From the NCBI GenBank assembly GCA_963780865.1, contig CAWADT010000013.1:124001-188000 (forward strand): DNA of 64,000 nucleotides, given 5' to 3'. The DNA comes from FEN-1073 sp963780865. GTDB taxonomy: Bacteria > Chloroflexota > Anaerolineae > Anaerolineales > RBG-16-64-43. Positions within the stretch are counted from its first letter, which is position 1; each line of letters begins with the position of its first letter. The notes beneath the pieces are model-generated. The model ran no database searches. It had not been told where the DNA came from and saw nothing but the letters and a program-made list of their open reading frames with translations. A program made the position numbers and the translations under genes. Shown here one piece after another: positions 45,905 to 52,833 of this stretch.

Positions 45905-46261
45905 TTAATACAGCATTCCCCAATCCGCGGCGGCGTCCTCCTCCATCATCGACGGTTGCCATGCCTCCGCTCCCAATTCCATCATTACGGGAATGCCGAG
46001 AGCTTTCTCCGCCTTCTGCCTGGCGTTTTCCATCATGGCCGGTCCGTAGGGGCAAAATGGCGTGGTAAGGATCATGCGGATGGCTGCCCCGGAATCGTTT
46101 ATTTCCACTTCGCGGATCAGCCCCAATTGAATGATGGTATACCCAAGTTCGGGGTCGGTAACCCCGGCCCAGGCTTCGCGCAGGGCTTTGGCCTTCTCCG
46201 GATTCAAGCGATCGGCCTGCCATTCTGTTTTGGAGGATGGAACGGGGTTGGAGTCACTCAT
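45905..46261 (-). CDS. sufT: MIP18/DUF59 family iron-sulfur assembly factor (SufT-like)
   Basis: A 118-residue protein of the DUF59 (MIP18) family that helps mature Fe-S proteins. The signature is GVTDPELGYTIIQLGLIREVEI, with the reactive Cys in TTPFCPYGPAMMENAR. The start at 46261 (MSDSNPV) overlaps the sufR stop by eight bases; a longer reading from 46288 lies inside sufR. Its place next to sufR and opposite the suf operon agrees with the function. Confidence 0.9.
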   Translation of the reverse strand: MSDSNPVPSSKTEWQADRLNPEKAKALREAWAGVTDPELGYTIIQLGLIREVEINDSGAAIRMILTTPFCPYGPAMMENARQKAEKALGIPVMMELGAEAWQPSMMEEDAAADWGMLY

Positions 46262-46904
46262 AAGGAAGCGGGCGCGATGCGCCGGCAATGGAAAAAGTGC
46301 ACGCCTCGGAACCGGATCGGATGCACGCGGTCCGTTCCACCGGTGTGCTCAGCGCGCGGGAAAAGATCGATGCGTCCAGCGCGCAGACTTCCGGGTGGTG
46401 CAGACTGATCTTGGAATACGGGCAGGCGAATTCCAGCAGCCGGTATTGATCCGGCCCGCTCTCTTCCACCTGCGCGATAAACCCATCTTGTGCGAGCAGC
46501 TGAACCAGCCGGTCAATTCGCCGCGGCCAAGGGAGCGGATCCAGTTCCGCTTTCCATTCTCCGGCAATGCTGGAAGCTACCTCCCGCAATAATTTATCCA
46601 CCATTTCGGGCGGCAGGTTTTCGTTCAGCTGATCGAGAAGGAAGTTCGTAAATTTATAGTATTTGGATGGATTTCTATCCAACGCGGTTTCCGTCAATCG
46701 GTAGACCAAATGCGGTCGGCCGATCCCATGCCTTTCCTCCTTGCTCTCAATCAACCCTTCCGCCAGGAGAGAGGACAAATGATGGCGGACGCCGATATGC
46801 GTGATCCGCAGATCCTCGGCTAATTCAGAAACCGTCATATGGCCGTTGGTCCAAATCGTACGCAATATTTTTTCCCGAGTGTGCTCGACCGCTGCTACTA
46901 TCAT
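46254..46904 (-). CDS. sufR: SufR-type iron-sulfur-sensing transcriptional repressor
   Basis: A 216-residue DeoR/ArsR-like winged-helix regulator with SVSELAEDLRITHIGVRHHLSSLL-type HTH near residues 22-45 and a C-terminal Fe-S site: C-x12-C (CPYSKISLHHPEVC), then Cys in VERTAC and Cys in GSEACTF. This is the SufR pattern; the holo-protein represses suf genes and loss of the cluster relieves it. The gene is divergent from sufC, and both promoters lie in one palindrome. The -10 (TAAAAT) ends about ten bases before the ATG, so its mRNA is almost leaderless. Confidence 0.92.
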   Translation of the reverse strand: MIVAAVEHTREKILRTIWTNGHMTVSELAEDLRITHIGVRHHLSSLLAEGLIESKEERHGIGRPHLVYRLTETALDRNPSKYYKFTNFLLDQLNENLPPEMVDKLLREVASSIAGEWKAELDPLPWPRRIDRLVQLLAQDGFIAQVEESGPDQYRLLEFACPYSKISLHHPEVCALDASIFSRALSTPVERTACIRSGSEACTFSIAGASRPLPYE

Positions 46905-46914
46905 AATTATTCAA

Positions 46915-46943
46915 ATTTTAAGCTAAAATTCGATATTAGTCAA
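46915..46943 (-). promoter_or_regulatory. sufR promoter
   Basis: On the minus strand TTGACT (46943-46938) and TAAAAT (46920-46915) are 17 bases apart. The -35 box is inside the left arm of the palindromic operator. Confidence 0.75.
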
Positions 46944-46974
46944 TTATTAATATAAATATATTAAATATTGACTA
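46937..46974. promoter_or_regulatory. Candidate SufR operator, 17-bp inverted repeat
   Basis: TAGTCAATTATTAATAT (46937-46953) and ATATTAAATATTGACTA (46958-46974) are reverse complements except for two central positions of the arms and are separated by AAAT. The arms contain the -35 boxes of the sufR and sufC promoters. A dimeric repressor bound here would shut both, giving autoregulation. Confidence 0.8.
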
Positions 46975-46997
46975 CTAAATCCAATAAATGCTATACT
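46968..46997 (+). promoter_or_regulatory. suf operon promoter
   Basis: TTGACT (46968-46973) and TATACT (46992-46997) are 18 bases apart, giving a start near 47004, 17 bases before the sufC ATG at 47021. The -35 is inside the right arm of the palindrome. Confidence 0.82.
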
Positions 46998-47020
46998 CAA
47001 TTGAATTTACTGAGGGCGAT

Positions 47021-47800
47021 ATGGAATCTACTTTGATTATTCAGGATTTACGTGTAAATGTTCAAGACAAGCCGGTATTAAAAGGTGTAAATCTTACTAT
47101 CCGTCAGGGGGAAGTTCATGCATTGATGGGACCCAATGGAACTGGAAAATCGACGCTGGCCTATGCGCTGATGGGGCATCCTGGGTTTGCGGTTACCGGC
47201 GGAAAGATTACTTTTGATGGACGAGATATTCTTGGTTTATCCCCCGAAGAAAGAGCCAGGCAAGGTTTGTTTCTGGCCTTCCAATATCCGGTCGCGATTC
47301 CGGGCGTTTCGGTGGCCAATTTCCTGCGGACCGCGATTAATTCCCGTCGCAGGGCGCTGGATCCTCAGGATAAGGGGATTGCCGTTCCCGAGTTTCGCAA
47401 GCTGCTCAAATCCAAAATGGAAGCGCTTCAAATTCCGGTCGAATTCGGCGGACGATATTTGAACGACGGTTTCTCCGGCGGGGAGAAAAAAAGGGTGGAG
47501 GTCCTTCAACTCTCGGTGCTGCTCCCGAAAATCGCCATCATGGACGAAACGGATTCGGGCTTGGACATCGACGCGCTGCGAATCGTGGCTGGCAGCGTGG
47601 AAACGCTCTCCGGGCCTGATCTGGGAATTTTGGTGATCACCCACTATCAGAGAATTCTCAACTATATCAAGCCCCAGTTCGTGCACGTGATGTACGACGG
47701 GCGGATCGTGGAAGATGGCGGCGCGGACCTTGCGGTTAGGCTTGAGGAAACGGGTTATGAATGGGTGAAGGAAAAATACGGCCGGGCGGAGATATCCTGA
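47021..47800 (+). CDS. sufC: Fe-S cluster assembly ATPase SufC
   Basis: A 259-residue soluble ABC-type ATPase that drives the SufBD scaffold. Walker A is GPNGTGKST, the signature GFSGGEKKR, Walker B IAIMDETDSGLDIDAL and the switch His in ITHYQRIL. The ATG at 47021 has GAGGG seven bases upstream and lies after the predicted transcription start; an in-frame ATG at 46988 overlaps the -10 and cannot be used. It leads the sufC-sufB-sufD-hypothetical-sufS-sufU operon; the sufB ATG follows one base after the stop. Confidence 0.96.
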   Translation: MESTLIIQDLRVNVQDKPVLKGVNLTIRQGEVHALMGPNGTGKSTLAYALMGHPGFAVTGGKITFDGRDILGLSPEERARQGLFLAFQYPVAIPGVSVANFLRTAINSRRRALDPQDKGIAVPEFRKLLKSKMEALQIPVEFGGRYLNDGFSGGEKKRVEVLQLSVLLPKIAIMDETDSGLDIDALRIVAGSVETLSGPDLGILVITHYQRILNYIKPQFVHVMYDGRIVEDGGADLAVRLEETGYEWVKEKYGRAEIS

Positions 47801-47801
47801 C

Positions 47802-49212
47802 ATGTCGGCGGCGGGAAAACCCGATTGGGAGGGGTTTGGGGAGAACCAGGACGACTTTCGCGATCCGGAGGAATATCTTTATCGCGCGCGTCCCGGATTG
47901 CACCGGGATGTGGTCGACGAGATATCCGCCCAGAAGGGGGAACCGGAGTGGATGCATCAAATCCGGTTGAAGGCGTTCGATCATTTTCTGGAGCGGCCGA
48001 TGCCCACCTGGGGCGGGAAATCTTGCGGATATCCGTTTTGAGGATATCACCTTCTATATCCGCCCCAGCGAACGCGCCAGCGCGACCTGGGATGAAGTGC
48101 CCGAAACCATCAAGCGCACGTTCGACCGCCTGGGAATCCCGGAAGCCGAACGCCGGCTGCTGGCGGGCGTCGGCGCGCAATACGAATCCGAAATGGTCTA
48201 CCACAACATCCAACAGTTGCTTGAAAAACAGGGGGTGATATTTCTCAGCAGCGACAATGGACTGAAAAATTATCCGGATGTTTATCGCGAATTTTTCGGC
48301 ACGGTGGTGCCGTACACCGACAACAAGCTCGCGGCGCTTAACACCGCTTTCTGGTCCGGCGGATCGTTTGTGTATGTTCCCAAAGGAGTCCATGTGGAAC
48401 TTCCGCTGCAGGCGTACTTCCGCCTCAACGCGCAGGGAATGGGCCAGTTCGAGCGCACGCTGATTATCGTGGACGAGGGAGCCTCGGTGCATTACGTCGA
48501 AGGCTGCACGGCGCCGATCTATTCCCGCGATTCGCTTCACAGCGGCGTAATCGAAATCATCGTGCGGCGGGGCGCGCGGATGCGCTATACGACCATCCAG
48601 AACTGGTCCACCAACGTATTCAACCTGGTGACCCAACGCGCGATCGTCGAGGAAGAAGGGGTCATGGAGTGGGTGGATTCCAATTTGGGTAGCCGCTTGA
48701 CGATGAAATACCCCTCCTGCATCCTCAAAGGCCGGGGCGCGCATGGGGAAGTGCTTTCCATGGCGTTCGCGGGGAAGGGCCAGCATCAGGACGCCGGCGC
48801 CAAAATGTTCCACGCCGCGCCGTTCACCACCAGCAAAATCACTTCCAAATCGATCAGCAAGGCCGGCGGGCGGGCATCCTACCGGGGCATGGTGAGGGTT
48901 TTACCAGGAGCAAAGCATTCCCGGTCCAAAGTTGTCTGCGATGCGCTGCTTTTAGATTCGGAGGCCCGCACGGATACGTATCCCACCATGGAAACCGACG
49001 AGAACACCGTGGAAATCGGGCATGAAGCGACCGTCAGTAAGATCGGGGCCGAGCAGTTGTTCTATCTTCGGAGCCGCGGCCTTTCGGAGGAAGAAGCCAC
49101 CACCATGGTGGTGTCGGGGTTCATCGAGCCGCTGGTTAAGGAACTCCCGATGGAATATGCCATCGAAATGAACCGGTTGATTCAATTGCAGATGTCTGGA
49201 ACCGTCGGGTAA
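47802..49212 (+). CDS. sufB: Fe-S cluster scaffold SufB, frameshifted near the 5' end
   Basis: SufB forms the scaffold with SufD and SufC on which clusters are built. The first 73 residues (RARPGLHRDVVDEISAQKGE, RPMPTWG) are read from 47802. The remainder, from DIRFEDITFYIRPSER through SRDSLHSGVIEIIV, AFAGKGQHQDAGAKM and GFIEPLVKELPMEYA, lies one frame over to 49212. The break is at GGGAAATC (48015-48022); dropping one A gives PTWGGNLADIRF, as expected. Restored length is about 469 residues, normal for SufB. Read literally, the first frame stops at 48041 and a start at 48097 would lose the N-terminal region. Confidence 0.93.
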
Positions 49213-49215
49213 ATC

Positions 49216-50634
49216 ATGGCCGAGAAATCAACGTCCACGCCGAAGGCAAATGCGGAGGCGGCGGGAGCTGTCGGCCTGCCGGTTCTCTCCGACATACAGG
49301 TGGAAGCTATCGGGCGCGAATTGGGGGAGCCGGGGTGGATGATCGATGCCCGGCGTTCGGCGTTGGGTCCGTACCGCCTAATTCCGATGCCTTCGCCCCG
49401 CGAGGAAACCTGGCGCCACAGCGACCTCCTGCAATTTCCTTTCGCGGACCTAACGCTGGAAGCGCTGGCGCTCTCCCGCAAGCCAAAGCGCGCGCCGTCG
49501 GCTTGGCTGCGGCCGGTGGCGGCGGGCGGAACGGGCGGGCGGATAGTGTTGGAAGATGGGTTGACGCGGGAAACGTCCCTGGCGGAAGGTCTCGTGCAGG
49601 CGGGAGTGGTGTTCATGCCCATATCGCAAGCCGCGCATGATCATCCGGAGCTCCTCCGAGCCTTGATGGGCAAGGTCGTTTCGCCGTCGGATGGGAAGTT
49701 TGCCGCGCTGGCTTCGATTATTTTTGATTCCGGTTTTATGCTCCACGTTCCCAAGGGCGTTCGCATCGATCGGCCGCTGCATGCTTCCCTATGGTCGTCG
49801 CCCGGGGGGATTCGCGCCGAACGCTTTTTGGTGAATATCGAGGAGGGCGCCGAGGCAACTCTGCTTTTCGAATGCGCCTCTCCGGAGGCAAGCGGTCCCG
49901 CTGCGCGATTGCAGATCATGGAAATTTCGGTCCACCCCGGCGCCTTCCTGCGTTTGTTTAATTCGCAAGCCTGGGGGAAAAACGTCGTCTCCATCTCGCA
50001 GGACAAAGCGTCGATCCGCCGGGATGGACGCCTGGAATGGGGATTTGCGCATCTTGGCGGCCGGTCCTCCAAAACGATCGCCGCGGTCGATTTAGCGGAG
50101 CCCGGGGCAAATGCCCGCTGGGCGGGATTCAGCTTATTGGGAAGCGGCCAACAAGCCAACCTTTCCTCATGGCAAAATCACCGGGCGCGGGAGACGACGT
50201 CGGATTTTCTGTACAAGCAGGCCCTGACGGAATCCGCGCGGTCGATCTGGAGGGGAATGGTGCGGGTGGATCCGGGAGCCGTGGGCGCCGACGGGTATCA
50301 GGCCAGCCGGACCTTGATGCTATCGGACCAGGCGAAGGCCGAATCCGTTCCCGGGTTGGAAATCCTCGCGGATGATGTACACTGTTCCCATGGGGTATCG
50401 ATCGGGGAATTGGACCCCGAAGAAATTTTCTATCTTCAATCGAGGGGAATTTCGCTTGACGATTCGCGCCGATTGATGATTGACGGTTTTTTTGAACCGG
50501 TGCTCGAAAAAATCTCACAAGACGACGTCCGCCGACGGGTTCGCGGCATTCTGGAAGATAAATTGGAAGCCATGCGGCAGGCGCAGCTTCCAACGGATCA
50601 GCGCGGCCGGCTCGTCCCGGAAACGGGCGGATAG
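49216..50634 (+). CDS. sufD: Fe-S cluster assembly protein SufD
   Basis: A 472-residue SufB paralogue that completes the SufBC2D scaffold. The N-terminal region has REETWRHSDL, the beta-helix core has VPKGVRIDRPLHA and the C-terminal part has the conserved DDVHCSHGVSIGELDPEEIFYLQSRG with the functional His, then GFFEPVLEKI. An extended N-terminus of about 20 residues and a slightly long tail make it larger than the common 430. It starts three bases after the sufB stop. Confidence 0.95.
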   Translation: MAEKSTSTPKANAEAAGAVGLPVLSDIQVEAIGRELGEPGWMIDARRSALGPYRLIPMPSPREETWRHSDLLQFPFADLTLEALALSRKPKRAPSAWLRPVAAGGTGGRIVLEDGLTRETSLAEGLVQAGVVFMPISQAAHDHPELLRALMGKVVSPSDGKFAALASIIFDSGFMLHVPKGVRIDRPLHASLWSSPGGIRAERFLVNIEEGAEATLLFECASPEASGPAARLQIMEISVHPGAFLRLFNSQAWGKNVVSISQDKASIRRDGRLEWGFAHLGGRSSKTIAAVDLAEPGANARWAGFSLLGSGQQANLSSWQNHRARETTSDFLYKQALTESARSIWRGMVRVDPGAVGADGYQASRTLMLSDQAKAESVPGLEILADDVHCSHGVSIGELDPEEIFYLQSRGISLDDSRRLMIDGFFEPVLEKISQDDVRRRVRGILEDKLEAMRQAQLPTDQRGRLVPETGG

Positions 50635-50645
50635 GGAGATCCTTC

Positions 50646-50993
50646 ATGCCAATCCTTGTTTACTCCATTGGGGATATCGTGGAAGTGTTTTGCGACCACA
50701 AACACGGCGGCCGCAGGGTTCGCGATTGGGTCGAGGGTGTGGTGGTTCACGCCGACGAACGCATGACGGCGATCCAATTCCGGGTCGACGTGTATCTGAC
50801 CGATGGATGGATGGTGCCGGACAGAATCCTGTGGTTCAACAAGGGAACCGAAAAAATACGGATCCTCCGAAAAGGTCGGATTGTTACGACCGGGAAAAGG
50901 ATCACCGCCCCGCCGCAGCATAAAAAAGCAATCTCCGAAAAAAAGCGGATTGTCAAAACCTCGCCGCGCCATCGCCTGCCAACCCGGAAATGA
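50646..50993 (+). CDS. Small unrecognised protein inside the suf operon
   Basis: A 115-residue protein between sufD and sufS. Residues 1-70 look like a small beta-barrel (VYSIGDIVEVFCDHKHGG, WVEGVVVHADERMTAIQFRV), similar in style to SH3-like or Tudor-like domains. The remaining 45 residues are strongly basic (ISEKKRIVKTSPRHRLPTRK) and probably disordered. One Cys and two adjacent His (CDHKHGG) could bind metal. It starts 11 bases after sufD. I do not recognise it as a named Suf component. Confidence 0.75.
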   Translation: MPILVYSIGDIVEVFCDHKHGGRRVRDWVEGVVVHADERMTAIQFRVDVYLTDGWMVPDRILWFNKGTEKIRILRKGRIVTTGKRITAPPQHKKAISEKKRIVKTSPRHRLPTRK

Positions 50994-51029
50994 CGCGCGG
51001 AGCCGGTCAATGAAGGAAATGGCAACCCA

Positions 51030-52286
51030 ATGATCGACCAGAAATCCGCCGATGCGGCAATCCCTCTTGATGTAAAAAAAATCCGCGCCGACTTTCCGAT
51101 CCTTGCGAGGGAGGTCCACCCGGGAGTTCCGCTCGTATATCTGGATTCGGCGGCCACTTCTCAAAAACCGGAAGCGGTCATTGAGAGCATGTCCGACTAT
51201 TACCGGAAACACAACGCCAACATCCATCGCGCCGTGCACACATTGGCCGAGGAAGCTACGAGCCTGTATGAAGAATCCAGGTCGAAGGTCGCCGCTTGGA
51301 TCGGCGCGGAACGCCCCCAGGAAATCATCTTTACCCGCAACGCCACCGAAGCCATCAACCTCGTTGCCCAAACCTGGGGCCGCACCCGAATGGAAAAGGG
51401 CGACGTGTTGCTGCTGACCGAGATGGAACATCACAGCAACCTCGTTCCCTGGCAGATCCTCGCGGAAGCTCGGGAGCTGCGGCTCGAATTTGTGCCCATC
51501 ACCGGCGACGGGCAATTGGATCTTGCCGCTTTGGAAAAACTTCTCGAAGGGAAGCCCAAGCTGCTTGCCCTGACCCAGATGTCGAACGTACTAGGCACGA
51601 TCAACCCAATACGCGAGATCGTCCGTTCCGCCCACGCCGCCGGGGCAAAGGTGCTGGTGGACGCGGCGCAATCGGTTGCGCACATGGCGGTTGACGTGCG
51701 GGAATTGGACGTGGACTTCCTGGCGTTCTCTTCCCATAAAATGTGCGGCCCGACGGGGATTGGGGCGCTGTATGGAAAGCTGGACATTCTACGCGATATG
51801 CCGCCTTTCCTTGGGGGCGGAGACATGATCCGCAAGGTGATGTGGAGGTCGTTCGAACCGAACGATTTGCCCTATACCTTCGAGGCCGGTACACCGCCCA
51901 TCGCCGAGGCGGTGGGCTGGGGCGCGGCGATCGATTATCTCAAACGGATCGGCATGCCCGCCATCCAGCGGCACGAGCAGGCCGTCACGGAATATGCCAT
52001 CCGGCGGATGCATGAAATTCCGGGAGTGACGATCCTCGGACCGGACGCCGAAAAACGAGGAGGGCTGGTGGCGTTTACGGTGGAAGGAATCCACCCGCAC
52101 GATATCGCTCAAATCCTGGATTCGGTCGGGGTGGCGGTTCGATCCGGACATCACTGCACGATGCCGTTGCACGAGAAGCTCCACTTGCCGGCCACAACCC
52201 GGGCGTCGTTCTACCTGTATACACTGACCGAGGAAATCGACGCACTCGTCAAAGGGTTGGAGAAAGCTAGAAAGTTATTTGCGTAA
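51030..52286 (+). CDS. sufS: Cysteine desulfurase SufS
   Basis: A 418-residue PLP enzyme that takes sulfur from cysteine. The His before the PLP ring is in MEHHSNLVPWQ, the PLP lysine is in FSSHKMCGPTGIGALYG, and the active Cys is in RSGHHCTMPLHEKL, a short-loop group II arrangement. YLDSAATSQKPEAV marks the N-terminus. In systems with SufU this type passes sulfur to the zinc of SufU; sufU follows here with an eight-base overlap or gap, depending on its start. Confidence 0.96.
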   Translation: MIDQKSADAAIPLDVKKIRADFPILAREVHPGVPLVYLDSAATSQKPEAVIESMSDYYRKHNANIHRAVHTLAEEATSLYEESRSKVAAWIGAERPQEIIFTRNATEAINLVAQTWGRTRMEKGDVLLLTEMEHHSNLVPWQILAEARELRLEFVPITGDGQLDLAALEKLLEGKPKLLALTQMSNVLGTINPIREIVRSAHAAGAKVLVDAAQSVAHMAVDVRELDVDFLAFSSHKMCGPTGIGALYGKLDILRDMPPFLGGGDMIRKVMWRSFEPNDLPYTFEAGTPPIAEAVGWGAAIDYLKRIGMPAIQRHEQAVTEYAIRRMHEIPGVTILGPDAEKRGGLVAFTVEGIHPHDIAQILDSVGVAVRSGHHCTMPLHEKLHLPATTRASFYLYTLTEEIDALVKGLEKARKLFA

Positions 52287-52293
52287 GTCTCCG

Positions 52294-52683
52294 ATGGATG
52301 ATCTCTACCGGCAGCAGATAATCGACCGCTACAAACACCCGCTCAAACGGGGCGTACTGGATCCGCACGACCACTCGTACGAGGATGAAAATCCGCTGTG
52401 CGGGGATCGCCTCCGCATCGACTTGCGCACGGACGCGACGGGCAGGGTGACTGAAGCCGCTTTTTCAGGCGATGGTTGCGCCATCTCGCAGGCTTCGGCG
52501 GATTTGCTGACGGAGTATATCGAGGGAAAGTCGCTCGAGGAAATCCGGTCGCTTTCGAAGGAAACGATCCTGGACCTATTGGGGATCGAACTTAGCCCCA
52601 TCCGGCTGAAATGCGCGTTGCTTTCATTGAAGGTTTTAAAGGCGGGAGCATACGGTTTGGATGAGGCACGCAAGATCGAATAG
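52294..52683 (+). CDS. sufU: SufU sulfur-transfer protein
   Basis: A 129-residue zinc protein that accepts sulfur from SufS. Ligands are Cys and Asp in PLCGDRLRI, Cys in GDGCAISQAS and Cys in IRLKCALLSL. The start at 52294 (MDDLYRQQI) agrees with the family N-terminus; a TTG at 52279 overlapping sufS would add five residues. It ends the suf operon. Confidence 0.93.
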   Translation: MDDLYRQQIIDRYKHPLKRGVLDPHDHSYEDENPLCGDRLRIDLRTDATGRVTEAAFSGDGCAISQASADLLTEYIEGKSLEEIRSLSKETILDLLGIELSPIRLKCALLSLKVLKAGAYGLDEARKIE

Positions 52684-52771
52684 CGGTAGATGCGGAAAAA
52701 GGCATAAACGTCTGCATGCCCCGAGTGACCTCGGTCGAGGTGTCTTCTCTCGACGATCGCTTAATCGAGCG

Positions 52772-52780
52772 TGGTAAAAT
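52772..52780 (+). promoter_or_regulatory. Candidate extended -10 of ppdK
   Basis: TGGTAAAAT lies 54 bases before the ppdK ATG, which has AAAGGAG as its ribosome binding site. The 150-base gap after sufU holds no other clear signal. Confidence 0.45.
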
Positions 52781-52833
52781 AACCGGCTGTTCGTCCAGTC
52801 CTATGACCATAGATTGAAAGGAGCAATAGAACC

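Noticed and set aside
47755..48813. A 352-codon minus-strand frame over sufC-sufB
   Set aside because: It is the mirror of sufB codons and its coherence is due only to GC-rich third positions.
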